Source of the DNA: CAWAND01 sp963807065
Lineage (GTDB): Bacteria; Chloroflexota; Anaerolineae; Anaerolineales; E44-bin32
Assembly (NCBI GenBank): GCA_963807065.1
Contig: CAWDZQ010000004.1
Coordinates: 1,364,001 to 1,428,000, forward strand
DNA length: 64,000 bases
Direction: 5' to 3'
Positions 17,522 to 27,003 of this stretch are shown one piece after another; position 1 is the first letter of the stretch, and each line of letters begins with the position of its first letter. Made by a program: the position numbers and the translations under genes. The notes beneath the pieces were generated by a model. The model made no database searches, had not been told where the DNA came from, and was given only the letters and a program-made list of their open reading frames with translations.

Positions 17522-18243
17522 GAGGTCACCCCGGCGGTCGCCTGCCGGAAGCGCTCCAGCCCGACGCCGACGGCGATCCCGGTCAAACTGGCCAGAACGA
17601 GGCCCAGGCGAAAGGGTAGCCCGGCCAGGACCACGGCGCCAAGACCGGCGGTGGCTGCGGCTCCGAACGCGGGGCGGTCGATCAGGCTGGGCGCGATGAG
17701 GGCCATAAACGTCAAAGGCAGAGCGAAATCGAGCGACCATCCCGCCGGCACCTGGGCGCCAAGAAGCACACCGATAGCGGTGCTGACCTGCCAAGAACTC
17801 CACAACGCCAGGCCGGTCCCCAGCATGTACCATTCCGCGTGCAGGATGATTCCCCGGTTCAGCCGGGCCGAGGTGGTGGCGAAGGCCTCATCGGTCAGGA
17901 GCCACGCCAGGGCCATTCGCCAGCGGACGGGAAGTTGGCCCAGACTGGGCGCCAGGCTGGCGCTGTAAAGCAGGTGGCGCAGGTTGACCACCAGGATGGT
18001 GAATACGATCACCAGGGCGGGGGCGCCGGCCCCCGCCAACTCGGCCGCCACGAACTGGGCGCTGCCGGCGAAAACGAACAGAGAGAGACCTTGGGCTGCC
18101 CACCCCGGAATCCCTTGGCCGACGGCCAGCGCGCCGAAGATCAACCCAAACGGAACCACTCCCAGCAGAATGGGGAGCTGGTCGCGAACACCTTCAGCAA
18201 AGGCGCCCGCCCGTGTCTCGGGCTCAAGTCCATCGTGGGCCAT
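17518..18243 (-). CDS. azlC: AzlC-family branched-chain amino-acid permease
   Basis: 241-residue inner-membrane protein, large subunit of the AzlCD exporter. Family blocks are GVRDQLPILLGVVPFGLIFG, FAGSAQFVAAELAG, VVNLRHLLYSASLAP and LLTDEAFA. It is just downstream of an M42 peptidase gene (gap of two bases) and upstream of azlD, so these three probably form one transcript. Confidence 0.88.
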   Translation of the reverse strand: MAHDGLEPETRAGAFAEGVRDQLPILLGVVPFGLIFGALAVGQGIPGWAAQGLSLFVFAGSAQFVAAELAGAGAPALVIVFTILVVNLRHLLYSASLAPSLGQLPVRWRMALAWLLTDEAFATTSARLNRGIILHAEWYMLGTGLALWSSWQVSTAIGVLLGAQVPAGWSLDFALPLTFMALIAPSLIDRPAFGAAATAGLGAVVLAGLPFRLGLVLASLTGIAVGVGLERFRQATAGVTS

Positions 18244-18245
18244 GC

Positions 18246-19292
18246 TCAGGAAACGAGATAGGCGGCGATAAGCTGCGCCGTGGCCGTAAGGGCATCGAGG
18301 TGGGTGCGCTCGTAGTGGTGTGAAGCGTCCACTCCGGGTCCGATCAGCGCCACTCTCACGTCACCGCCGGCACGCCAATACGCTTCTCCGTCGGATCCAT
18401 AGTAGGGATAAATGTCGATCTTGTGCGGGATGTCCTCGGCCACGGCCAATCGGATGAGCTGGTCCGTCAGTTCAGCGTGGTAGGGACCTCTCAAGTCTTT
18501 GGCGCAGATCGTCACTCTAAACTCGTCGGACGCCTGGCCCTCTCCCACGGCGGCCATATCGACCGCCACCAGGTCCGATAGATCAGCGGGGAAACCGGTA
18601 GCCGCACCGTGGCCTACCTCTTCGTAGTGGCTGATATGGATCCGGGTCTGCTGGCTGGGCTTGATGCCCTGAGACTGCAGGGAGGCGAGAGCCGCCAGAA
18701 GACAAGCCACGCTGGCTTTGTCGTCGAGATGGCGCGACCGGATGAAACCGGAGTCGGCGACGTGAACCCGCGGGTCGAAGGCAACCGCGTCGCCAATCTC
18801 GATTCCCAGGCCGCGGGTCTCCGCCTCCGATGTCACCCGCTCGTCTATGCGGACCTCCATCGTCTCACTGGTTCGCGGAAACTCGTCCATCTCCCGGCCG
18901 TGCACATGCCGGCTGGCCTGCGCCGGGAGGATGGTGCCGGTGTACGTCTCGCCTCCTCGGGCGAGCACCCGGCAGGTTTCGCCTTCGACACTGTGCCAGT
19001 CGAAGGCGCCCAGAGCTGAAAGTTTCAACCTGCCGCTGGCCTTGATCTCTTTCACCATGGCTCCCAAGGTGTCGACGTGCGCCGTCAAAGCGCGGGGGAC
19101 GTCCGAGGCCAGGCCGGCCAAATCGGCCACCAGCACGCCCTTCCTCGTACGTCGGGCTTCGAGGCCGAGTTCTTCCAACGCCGTCTGGGCAACGTCCAAC
19201 GCCGGCCCGGCGAATCCCGTTGGGCTTGGGGTCTGCAGCAAGGTTGTCAGTTGGTCCAGCATGTATTGGGTATCGATCGGATGTGACGGCAA
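18246..19292 (-). CDS. M42-family metallo-aminopeptidase
   Basis: About 348-residue cytosolic dinuclear-zinc aminopeptidase of the M42 (glutamyl aminopeptidase/endoglucanase) family. Metal and catalytic motifs seen: TAHVDTLGAMV, RHLDDKASVACLL, HYEEVGHGAA, LVAVDMAAVGEG and a distal ASHHYERTHLDAL histidine. A TTG start at 19292 is chosen because AAAGGA lies seven bases upstream; the in-frame ATG at 19262 is the alternative. Longer in-frame extensions upstream are not conserved-looking. It is likely co-transcribed with azlCD. Confidence 0.85.
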   Translation of the reverse strand: MPSHPIDTQYMLDQLTTLLQTPSPTGFAGPALDVAQTALEELGLEARRTRKGVLVADLAGLASDVPRALTAHVDTLGAMVKEIKASGRLKLSALGAFDWHSVEGETCRVLARGGETYTGTILPAQASRHVHGREMDEFPRTSETMEVRIDERVTSEAETRGLGIEIGDAVAFDPRVHVADSGFIRSRHLDDKASVACLLAALASLQSQGIKPSQQTRIHISHYEEVGHGAATGFPADLSDLVAVDMAAVGEGQASDEFRVTICAKDLRGPYHAELTDQLIRLAVAEDIPHKIDIYPYYGSDGEAYWRAGGDVRVALIGPGVDASHHYERTHLDALTATAQLIAAYLVS

Positions 19293-19446
19293 GATGCGAT
19301 CCTTTCGCAAAACCTTGCGCCCTATGATACTCGGTGAGGCCGTCATGAACACCACCGTCCCCCGTTCAAACTCAGGGAACTTTGGGGGTGGATTACACGT
19401 CCAAAGGCTGAGGGGCAGCCATGCTGAGGGTGCGAAGGAGTTTGAA

Positions 19447-19845
19447 ATGACCCTGCTCAAATGGGCTCTGATTGTTGCTGTGGCGGGAGGCGTGTGCGCA
19501 TGCGCCGGCGCGCCGCCTGCGGCGCCCACGGGACCCTACGCCCAAGATCCTGTGATCATAAAGCACACGGAACTGCTGCAACTCGAGAGCTTTCCGGTTC
19601 AAGTAGTGCTGCAGGTCGAGGGAGAACTGCCGGATCCTTGCCATGAAGCCAAATGGACAGTTTCGGAACCGGATCCCGACGGCCGGATCGATGTTGAGCT
19701 GCATGCGGAGGCACCGGCGGGCCTGGATTGTATCCAGATCCTTCAGCCGATGACCTTGCGCATCCCGATAGGGAGCTTCAAGAGCGGCCGTTACGGTGTC
19801 TGGCTCAACGGCGAGAAGGCCGGGGAATTGTCATTCCCGGGCTAA
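19447..19845 (+). CDS. Small secreted/lipoprotein, unknown function
   Basis: 132 residues with a signal peptide (LLKWALIVAVAGGVCACAGA; a possible lipobox VCAC with an unusual Cys at -2). The mature part is beta-rich with no recognised catalytic motif; the end (RYGVWLNGEKAGELSFPG) suggests an Ig-like or fibronectin-like fold. ATG 19447 has AAGGAG six bases upstream. Function unknown. Confidence 0.65.
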   Translation: MTLLKWALIVAVAGGVCACAGAPPAAPTGPYAQDPVIIKHTELLQLESFPVQVVLQVEGELPDPCHEAKWTVSEPDPDGRIDVELHAEAPAGLDCIQILQPMTLRIPIGSFKSGRYGVWLNGEKAGELSFPG

Positions 19846-19925
19846 CCGGCTACAGGCTTGGCCATCGACCACCGTGGGAGTTCGGCATGGGATCTGGCCA
19901 GAGGTTGTCTGGTTCGCTGCGCGAG

Positions 19926-20755
19926 CTATAAAGCCTCTGCGCTTCGTGCCCTGGTCAATGTCTTGGGCCCAAATTGCCAGAGAATGAACGCGACCAGCAG
20001 GAAATGGCCGGAGAACAGGATCAACGCAGCCGAATCGCTCCCCAGCGTCGGGAAGACGAAGTTGGACCAGTTGAACATCGCGTGGCCAAGCATGGCAGCA
20101 AACACACTGCCGTTCGTGTTCGCGTAGAACCAGGAGGATGATCCCAACCAGGATGAGGGTCAGGAAGGGACCCCAAGCAGGACAGTTGTAGTAGAACTCC
20201 CCCCGGGGGACAAAGAACAATGGCAAGTGGCACAGGGACCACAGCACACCGACGGCGATGGCAGCATAAATCGCAGACATCTTGCCCCGCAGATTCTCAA
20301 AGGCGTAGCCCCGCCAGCCGAACTCCTCATGTAGTGGGCCACCCAGGAAGAATATCCAGACCAATGCCATCGGAAGGGCAAGGGGTTGAGCCAGGGCCGT
20401 CAACGCCGGCAACGCCGGCACCTGATTGCCCAATCACACGGAAAGCACCAGGGATCCGCCAATCAACACTGGGAAGCTCACCAAGATGATCCACCACCAC
20501 CTACCCAGACGGACCATGATTTCGCGCTTAAGCAGGCTTTTCAGGCCTTCTCTTCCTTGGTAGAGATAGGTGGTTATGATGGCCCCCACCAGCGGTCCAT
20601 AGGAGCCCAAATCGTGGTATTCGGAGAGAAAACTCTTGACCCCTTCGGGCGCGATCCAGATGTTTTGGGCGATCAATGCTTCGGTTTCCCAAGAACAGCC
20701 ACGTGAAACCGAATGCGATGAGTGTGAATACCAACGTGCTGCTCTTGGTCTGCAT
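19926..20755 (-). pseudogene. CPBP-family intramembrane protease, degraded
   Basis: Pieces of one CPBP (Abi/CaaX-like) membrane protease occur in order but in different frames. The start is MQTKSSTLVFTLIAFGFTW (from 20755), then IAPEGVKSFLSEYHDLGSYG, an in-frame TGA at 20434-20436, then GGPLHEEFGWRGYAFENLRG (the EExxxR motif), SLCHLPLFF, and after another shift near 20140 LGHAMFNWSNFVFPTLGS. At least two frameshifts plus one stop codon make this look like true decay rather than a single read error. The family acts in protein processing or self-immunity. Confidence 0.75.
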
Positions 20756-20832
20756 GGCGTCTGCGCCGCCTTGGCGCCAAGTCAAGGCCTGAAAGTAGCG
20801 GACAATCTGCATGCTGCGCCTTGCTGCAGGTT

Positions 20833-21600
20833 CTAGTGAGAAAGAATCTGGGAAAGGAAGAGTTTCGTCCGTTCCTGCTGCGGGTCGTGGAAAATGGCGT
20901 CGGGCGTTCCGGTCTCGACGACCAGCCCCTCATCGAAGAAGTACATGCGATCCGCCACGGCGCGCGCAAAGCCCATCTCGTGAGTGACCACCAGCATGGT
21001 CATGCCCGACTGCGCCAGGGAGATCATCACGTCGAGCACCTCTTTGATCATCTCCGGGTCCAGCGCCGACGTGGGCTCGTCGAACAGCATAATCTTGGGC
21101 TGCATGGCCAGGGCGCGCGCGATGGCCACGCGCTGCTGTTGTCCGCCCGACAGCTGGCCCGGGAACTTGTCCGCCTGTTCCGGGATGCCGACTCGCTCGA
21201 GCAGCTCGCGGGCCACACTCTCAGCTTTGTCCTTGGGCCATTTTCGAACCCAGATGGGCGCCAGGCTCACGTTCTGTAGGACGGTCAGGTGCGGGAACAG
21301 GTTGAATTGCTGAAAGACCATGCCGATTTCGCTGCGGATGGCGGCGATATTGCGCACATCGTGAGTGAGCTCGATGCCATCGACCACAATCTGACCCTGC
21401 TGGTGTTCCTCCAGGCGATTGATGGTGCGGATGAAAGTGGATTTACCGGACCCCGATGGGCCAAAGATGACGATCACCTCGCCCTTCTCAACCTCCATAT
21501 CGATTCCACGCAGGGCGTGGAAGGAGCCGAACCACTTGTGAACGCCCTTACACTGGATGATAAGTCCGTCCGCGTACACCGGAGCTGTGCTGTCGGACAT
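20833..21600 (-). CDS. aapP: Polar amino-acid ABC transporter ATPase
   Basis: 255-residue ATPase: Walker A GPSGSGKSTF, Q-loop MVFQQFNLFPHLTV, signature LSGGQQQRVAIARALAMQPK, Walker B IMLFDEPTSALDPE, H-loop VVTHEMGFARAVADR. It is very close to the GlnQ/AapP family. The ATG at 21600 fits the GGAAGG box better than the ATG at 21606. It is the last gene of the four-gene operon read leftwards from 25.2 kb, energising uptake of L-amino acids. Confidence 0.92.
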   Translation of the reverse strand: MSDSTAPVYADGLIIQCKGVHKWFGSFHALRGIDMEVEKGEVIVIFGPSGSGKSTFIRTINRLEEHQQGQIVVDGIELTHDVRNIAAIRSEIGMVFQQFNLFPHLTVLQNVSLAPIWVRKWPKDKAESVARELLERVGIPEQADKFPGQLSGGQQQRVAIARALAMQPKIMLFDEPTSALDPEMIKEVLDVMISLAQSGMTMLVVTHEMGFARAVADRMYFFDEGLVVETGTPDAIFHDPQQERTKLFLSQILSH

Positions 21601-21613
21601 ATGCATTTCCTTC

Positions 21614-22819
21614 CTAGCGTTGGCCGACGCCGAGCTGGGTTTCGATCCGCCGGCTGGCGACAGACATAGAATAACTGAAAATCCAGAAGATGGCAGCGAT
21701 GAAGACGTAGACCTCGGCCTGCAGCCGGAGATACTCGGGATTCCCCTGTAGAACCGAGCGGGCGATGCTCAGGATTTCGAGCACGGCCACGCCGGAGGCC
21801 AGGGTCGTGTCTTTGAAGAGCGTGATGAACTGTCCCACAATGACCGGGATGACTTTGCGCAGCGCCTGGGGAAGGACGATGAGCATGGTGGTGTGGAAAT
21901 TGCTCAAACCCACGGCGCGGGCGGCTTGAATTTGGCCGGGTGGAATGGACTGCAGGCCACCGCGCACGTTTTCAGCCATATAGGCTGCGCTGAAGACGGT
22001 CATGGCCACCAGGGCACGCAGAAGCCGGTCGAACCTCACGTCGGGAGGCAGGAACAGCGGAACGATCAGCGAGAACAAGAAGAGGATGCTGATCAAGGGC
22101 ACACCCCTGATCAACTCGATGAAGACGGTGCTGAACAGACTGAGCACCGGCAGGGAGGATCTTCGGGCGAGGGCCAGGAGAACGCCAATCGGGAAGGACA
22201 GCAGAATGCCGGCCACGGCGAGCAGCACGGTGACCAGCAGGCCGCCCCAGTTTCCGATGGGGACCGGTGGGAGGAACCCGACGACACCCAAGCCGCGCAG
22301 AAGGAACCAGACCACGAAAGCCGAGATGAGCCATCCGACCAAGAGGGGCCGGCTGGATAAATGGAACCGTTTGGCGGTCAAGTACGCGGCGAAGATCAAG
22401 ACCGGATTGGCCGCCAGGAAGAGATGCGTCTGCGGAGTGATGGAGCTGATGGGTAGCACGGCCACCAGCAGGTACGACGTGGCCAGGGTGATTCCGAAGG
22501 TCCGGAGGGTGGCGCCCCAGGTGGCCCAACTCGTGCCCAGAAGCAGGGACAACAATACGATGCTGGCCCCAATGCGCCACAACTGGTCTCTCGGATACTG
22601 GCCGACCATGAACAGCAGGAAGTTCTGGCTGACTGGACGCCAATCCGCCGTAAACAAAACCCACCTGGCCAGAGCGGAGACCACCAGGTAGATCACCGCA
22701 ATAGACGCCAACGTCAAGACCGCGTTGTACCAGGTGCTGAAAAGGTTCTCCCTGACCCACTGCAGCAGTGGCGGGGGCTGGGGCGGTCTTGTTTCATCCG
22801 GTCGGGCGATCACATTCAC
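21614..22819 (-). CDS. aapM: General L-amino-acid ABC permease, AapM-like
   Basis: 401 residues, with an N-terminal extension containing several helices and a C-terminal BPD_transp_1 domain with the EAA loop (SIPPGQIQAARAVGLSNFHT, VLPQALRKVIPVIVGQF). Length and N-terminal extension fit AapM/BztC rather than the short GlnP type. The start overlaps the aapQ stop by four bases; it pairs with AapQ to form the channel. Confidence 0.88.
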   Translation of the reverse strand: MNVIARPDETRPPQPPPLLQWVRENLFSTWYNAVLTLASIAVIYLVVSALARWVLFTADWRPVSQNFLLFMVGQYPRDQLWRIGASIVLLSLLLGTSWATWGATLRTFGITLATSYLLVAVLPISSITPQTHLFLAANPVLIFAAYLTAKRFHLSSRPLLVGWLISAFVVWFLLRGLGVVGFLPPVPIGNWGGLLVTVLLAVAGILLSFPIGVLLALARRSSLPVLSLFSTVFIELIRGVPLISILFLFSLIVPLFLPPDVRFDRLLRALVAMTVFSAAYMAENVRGGLQSIPPGQIQAARAVGLSNFHTTMLIVLPQALRKVIPVIVGQFITLFKDTTLASGVAVLEILSIARSVLQGNPEYLRLQAEVYVFIAAIFWIFSYSMSVASRRIETQLGVGQR

Positions 22820-24039
22820 CTCTCAATCAGCTGGATTCGGCGGTTGTAGAGATTGAGGATGAAGGAGGTTATCAGGCTCATGGCAAGGTAAGCGCCCATC
22901 ATCATCAGGAAGACGGGCACGGCGCGTCCGGCCTGGTTGATCATGATCCTGCTCACAGTGAACAGTTCGGGGAAACCGATGAAGAAGGCCAGGCTCGAGT
23001 TCTTGGTCAGATTCAAGTACTGGCTGATAAGAGGCGGAATGATGACCCGCAGGGCCTGGGGCAAGATCACCAGGCCGAGCACATGGGCGGGGCTGAGGCC
23101 AAGCGCTCTGGCCGCTTCGGTCTGGCCACGATCCACCGCCTGGATCCCGGCCCGGACGACCTCGGCGATGAAGGCGGCTGTGTACATGACCAGCGAGACC
23201 AACAAAGCGACGAACTCGGGGGTCAAGTGAACGCCGCCGACGAAGTTGAACGCTTGGAGTTGCGGGCTGTCCCAGGCGAGCGGCTGACCGCCCGAGAGAA
23301 ACCATCCCGCCAATGGGAACAGGATCAGCAACCCCGCGCTCACGCCGCCGAAATAGGTCGCGCGCCCCGTACGCTCCCGGATACGCCGCAGAACGACCCA
23401 CGCCGCCATGGCGCTCAAAATGCCCAGGGCGAGCATGACGGCGAACGGAGTGCCGGTCGGTGTGAGGTGGGGCCAAATCATGAACACGCCGCGCTGGGTC
23501 AGATAGGTCGGACCTGGCCAACGGACGGCTTCCTTAACGCCCGGGAGCTGTGTTGTCCATACGCCCCGGTACCAGAGGAAGAGCAGGACCAGCAAAGGGA
23601 TGTTGCGATGGGCCTCGATGTATACCAGCGCAAGCCGGTTGACCAACCAGTTAGATGACAGTCTGGCCAGGCCGACCAGGGTGCCCAATATCGTCGCCAG
23701 CACCACACCCAGGCCGGCGACCTTTAGCGTATTCAGGACGCCGGCGTAAAAAGCCGTCCGAAAGGTGTCGGACGGCGTATAGGGGATGGGTGTCTCGGCA
23801 ATCGGGAACCCCGCCGATTGGTTCAGGAACCCGAAGCCGAGGCTCAAACCGCGCTCGCTGGCGGCTGCAATGACGTTGGCGAGCGCCAAATAAATCAGAG
23901 TTAGGACAAACACAGCCGAAGCCAATTGGGCTGCCCAGCGCAAGACGCGCTCGTCCCGCCAGAGTGGGATCTGGCCCGTTGCCCGTGGGATGTGTACTGG
24001 GGGTGGGGAAGCGGCCACGGCGATTCGCCTGTGAGTCAT
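22816..24039 (-). CDS. aapQ: General L-amino-acid ABC permease, AapQ-like
   Basis: 407 residues. YIEAHRNIPLLVLLFLWYRG and the EAA-type loop AVDRGQTEAARALGLSPAHV with ILPQALRVIIPPLISQYLNL identify an amino-acid permease of the AapQ/BztB type, with the long insertion between helices typical of that type. ATG 24039 is chosen; an upstream in-frame start at 24066 is possible. It is second in the operon, after the binding protein. Confidence 0.88.
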   Translation of the reverse strand: MTHRRIAVAASPPPVHIPRATGQIPLWRDERVLRWAAQLASAVFVLTLIYLALANVIAAASERGLSLGFGFLNQSAGFPIAETPIPYTPSDTFRTAFYAGVLNTLKVAGLGVVLATILGTLVGLARLSSNWLVNRLALVYIEAHRNIPLLVLLFLWYRGVWTTQLPGVKEAVRWPGPTYLTQRGVFMIWPHLTPTGTPFAVMLALGILSAMAAWVVLRRIRERTGRATYFGGVSAGLLILFPLAGWFLSGGQPLAWDSPQLQAFNFVGGVHLTPEFVALLVSLVMYTAAFIAEVVRAGIQAVDRGQTEAARALGLSPAHVLGLVILPQALRVIIPPLISQYLNLTKNSSLAFFIGFPELFTVSRIMINQAGRAVPVFLMMMGAYLAMSLITSFILNLYNRRIQLIER

Positions 24040-24091
24040 GATCGGGGGTGCGAGCCGCGCTCGCACCCCCGAAGTTCAGCGTTGGACGGTA

Positions 24092-25225
24092 CTAGCGCAT
24101 CGGCGGGGCGTAGAGCAACCCGCCATCGGTCCACAGCTTGTTCGGGCCGCGCGGGATGTTCAGCGCGTCCGGTCCGAGGTACCGATCGTAGATTTCGCCA
24201 TAGTTGCCAACGGCTGCGACGGCCTTGGCGATGGCATCCGGATCAAGGGTGAGATCCGCTTGGCCCCATTCGCCTTCGGCGCCCAGCAGCCTGCGGACTT
24301 CCACGTTGTCGCTGGTCTTCATGTCCTCGACGTTGGCCTGGGTCACGCCAAGTTCCTCGGCGTTGACCAACCCGAAGAGCACCATCTTGACCGCGTCGAA
24401 CCACTGGTCGTCACCCGCCGGCACGGCCGGGGTCAGCGGCTCCTTGGAGATGGTGATGTCAAGGATCGTATGTGCGCTGGGATCTTGGAAGCCCGTGCGT
24501 ACCGATGCCAGCTGGGACTTGTCACTGGTGGTGGCGTCGCAGCGGCCGTCCTCGTAGGTCCCGTACACGGTGGCCGTGTCTTCGAACGACAAGGCCGTGT
24601 AATTGAGACCGCGCTGGCGGAAGGCGTCGGCCAGATTTAGTTCCGTTGTGGTGCCGCTGGTGACGCAGATCGTGGCGCCGTCCAGCTGTTCGATGGTGGT
24701 GATCCCGCTATCGGTGGGGACCATGAAACCCTGGCCATCGTAGAACATGATCCAGGTGAAGTTGCCCCACTGGGCGTCGCGGGATGAGGTCCAGGTCACA
24801 TTTCGGGAGAGCAAGTCGACCTCGCCCGTCTGGAGGGCTGGGCCTCGCTCGGCGGCCGTCAGGGGGACGATTTCAACGGCTTCAGGGTCGCCCAGCACGG
24901 CGGCAGCAACGGCCTTGCAGACGTCGATATCGAAGCCCTTGTTGTTGCCGTTGGCGTCAAGGAATCCGAAGCCAGCCAAGTCGGTACGGCCGCCGCAAAC
25001 GACGGACCCGCGTTCGCGAACGCGGTTCATAATCTCGCCATAACCCGAGGCTTGGGCGGGCATCGCAGTGTCGCCGCTACCACTGGCCGGGGCTGCGGTG
25101 GGCTGATCGGCGCTTGCTCCGCTGTCACTGCTGGCGGGGGCCGGTGTAGCCGCCGGCCCGCAGGCCGCAAGGACCAGCGAAGCCAGGATAAGGACCGAGA
25201 CCACAAGGGTCAGCTTTCGTAACAT
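24092..25225 (-). CDS. aapJ: Amino-acid ABC substrate-binding lipoprotein, AapJ-like
   Basis: 377-residue exported binding protein. The signal peptide ends in LAAC (Cys22), then a Ser/Ala/Pro-rich linker and the SBP_bac_3 fold (RVRERGSVVCGGRTDLAGFG, KGFDIDVCKAVAAAVLGDPE, LLSRNVTWTSSRDAQWGNF). It captures L-amino acids for AapQMP. ATG 25225 has AAGGAGG seven bases upstream, a very strong site, and a good promoter lies about 200 bases further up. Confidence 0.92.
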   Translation of the reverse strand: MLRKLTLVVSVLILASLVLAACGPAATPAPASSDSGASADQPTAAPASGSGDTAMPAQASGYGEIMNRVRERGSVVCGGRTDLAGFGFLDANGNNKGFDIDVCKAVAAAVLGDPEAVEIVPLTAAERGPALQTGEVDLLSRNVTWTSSRDAQWGNFTWIMFYDGQGFMVPTDSGITTIEQLDGATICVTSGTTTELNLADAFRQRGLNYTALSFEDTATVYGTYEDGRCDATTSDKSQLASVRTGFQDPSAHTILDITISKEPLTPAVPAGDDQWFDAVKMVLFGLVNAEELGVTQANVEDMKTSDNVEVRRLLGAEGEWGQADLTLDPDAIAKAVAAVGNYGEIYDRYLGPDALNIPRGPNKLWTDGGLLYAPPMR

Positions 25226-25432
25226 AATTTCCCCTCCTTGGGGTTTTGCTTTTGGTGCCAACTCGGGAAACATCCAAGCGGTGTGAGGGTCGATCGCCTC
25301 CTTCCTCCCACAAGAGACGGTTGATTCTGTGCACTGGAAGGGTGCGGCATTTGCCCCAACTTCCCAGGGCTGGACCCAGGACGTGCGTAGTTTTGTGGCT
25401 TGATGCGACGTGCATGAGTGCTGGATGTCCGT

Positions 25433-25461
25433 ATCCTATGAGATTCGTGGAAGTGTGTCAA
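25433..25461 (-). promoter_or_regulatory. Sigma70-type promoter of the aap operon
   Basis: Read on the minus strand, a perfect TTGACA (25461 to 25456) and TAGGAT (25438 to 25433) are separated by 17 bases. The expected start near 25426 gives a leader of about 200 bases before aapJ. I see no recognised riboswitch in that leader. Confidence 0.65.
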
Positions 25462-25560
25462 GCCGATGGCCCTGGGCTGGGGTCGCTCTGGAGTGGTTCA
25501 AGCCGGATGGAGGTCATCGCTGAACTGGTAGGAGTCTTTCTGGGTGAGATGTAGAATGGG

Positions 25561-26706
25561 GTGGCACTTGTGGCCCGGACTACCCCACTTGCGGATCTAA
25601 CCTTGGGTGACACTAGGATCTCTTCTCTGGCTGATCTGTTGGTCAACTACTCTGTCCGCGTCGGTGTTGGTGACTGGACTCTGATTACGGGGGACGTCAC
25701 CGCGCTGCCGCTGATCCGGGAGGTCTATGCCTGCGTCCTCCAGGCCGGTGGCCATCCCCAGACCCTGATCACCGACGAACGCCTGACCCTGACGCTGATC
25801 CAGCGGGCCACCGACGAACAGCTAAATTGGTTACCGCCAGGCGACCTAGAAATGTTTGAGCGCGCCGACGTCTTTATCAACCTTTCGGGGGCGCAGAACA
25901 CGCGAGCTCGAATGCAAGCGGATCCGACCCGGCAGGCATTGCGGCATCTTGCGCAGCGGGAAATGTTTGAGACCTATCTCCGGCGCAGCGCCAGCGGGGA
26001 CCTGCGTTGGGTGACCACGCGATTTCCGACCCAAGCCAGCGCCCAAGAAGCTGAGATGAGTCTGGCTGAGTACGAGGCCTTCATCTACCAGGCCTGCAAA
26101 CTTGACCGGCCAGATCCAGCAGAGTCCTGGAGAGCGGTTTCTCGCAAGCAGCAGGCCATCGTCGAGTGGCTTACGGGCAAAGAAGAAATCCGCGCCGAGG
26201 GACCCCAATGCGATCTCCGTTTCTCCGTCGCCGGGCGTCGATGGATCAATGCCGACGGGCGATACAACATGCCGGACGGGGAGATCTTCACCTGCCCGGT
26301 AGAGGCCAGCGTCGAAGGGTGGGTTCGTTTTACTTATCCTGGCGTGCGGGAAGGCAGCGTGGTGGAAGAAGCCGAGCTCACCTTCTCGATGGGGAAGGTG
26401 AGCCAGGCGTCGGCGTCCAAGGGTGAAGCCTTCCTGAAGAGCCAGCTGGCCACGGACGCAGGGGCTAGCGTCATGGGCGAGTTTGCCATCGGCACCAATG
26501 ACGAGGTCACACATTTCAGCGGGGATGCGCTGTTTGACGAAAAGATGGCTGGCACGATTCACATGGCGTTGGGGCATGGCCTTGAACAGGCGGGTGGAGT
26601 GAACAAGAGCGCCATGCACTGGGATCTGGTGACCAATATGCGCGACGGAGGCAAGATCTTCGCCGACGGCGAGCTGTTCTACGATTCGGGGGAGTTTAAG
26701 ATCTGA
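25561..26706 (+). CDS. M29-family aminopeptidase
   Basis: 381-residue metallo-aminopeptidase of the M29 (AmpS/AmpT, thermophilic) family. The C-terminal metal site is seen in GEIFTCPVEASVEGWVRF (Glu), ASVMGEFAIGTN (Glu), GTIHMALGHGLEQAGG (His) and SAMHWDLVTNM (His, Asp). GTG 25561 is the first start of the frame; the second GTG nine bases on is equally possible. It is monocistronic and divergent from the aap operon. Confidence 0.85.
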   Translation: MALVARTTPLADLTLGDTRISSLADLLVNYSVRVGVGDWTLITGDVTALPLIREVYACVLQAGGHPQTLITDERLTLTLIQRATDEQLNWLPPGDLEMFERADVFINLSGAQNTRARMQADPTRQALRHLAQREMFETYLRRSASGDLRWVTTRFPTQASAQEAEMSLAEYEAFIYQACKLDRPDPAESWRAVSRKQQAIVEWLTGKEEIRAEGPQCDLRFSVAGRRWINADGRYNMPDGEIFTCPVEASVEGWVRFTYPGVREGSVVEEAELTFSMGKVSQASASKGEAFLKSQLATDAGASVMGEFAIGTNDEVTHFSGDALFDEKMAGTIHMALGHGLEQAGGVNKSAMHWDLVTNMRDGGKIFADGELFYDSGEFKI

Positions 26707-27003
26707 CTCAAACCCCGCTGGACGTCCTGGGCACCCTGCATGGGATGTTCCTAGGTTACAGGCCAGAGTCTGGCTGCTGGCTTAAATCTGATCCCCACAA
26801 GATTCCCCCTTTGAATTACACCTCCGAGCTTCCAGCTCCCAGCAACTAGCATGATGCTCTCATCAAGCGAGCTCCGTGGGCTGAGCTCAGCGCACTCTTC
26901 GTGTCATTTCAAGGTTGGCTTAACCGGCCGGGAAATCTCCCTGACCGGCACCATTCGGGATGGCTCCAGCAAACTGGAGAGCGCGGCCTGGAGTGTGCTT
27001 AAG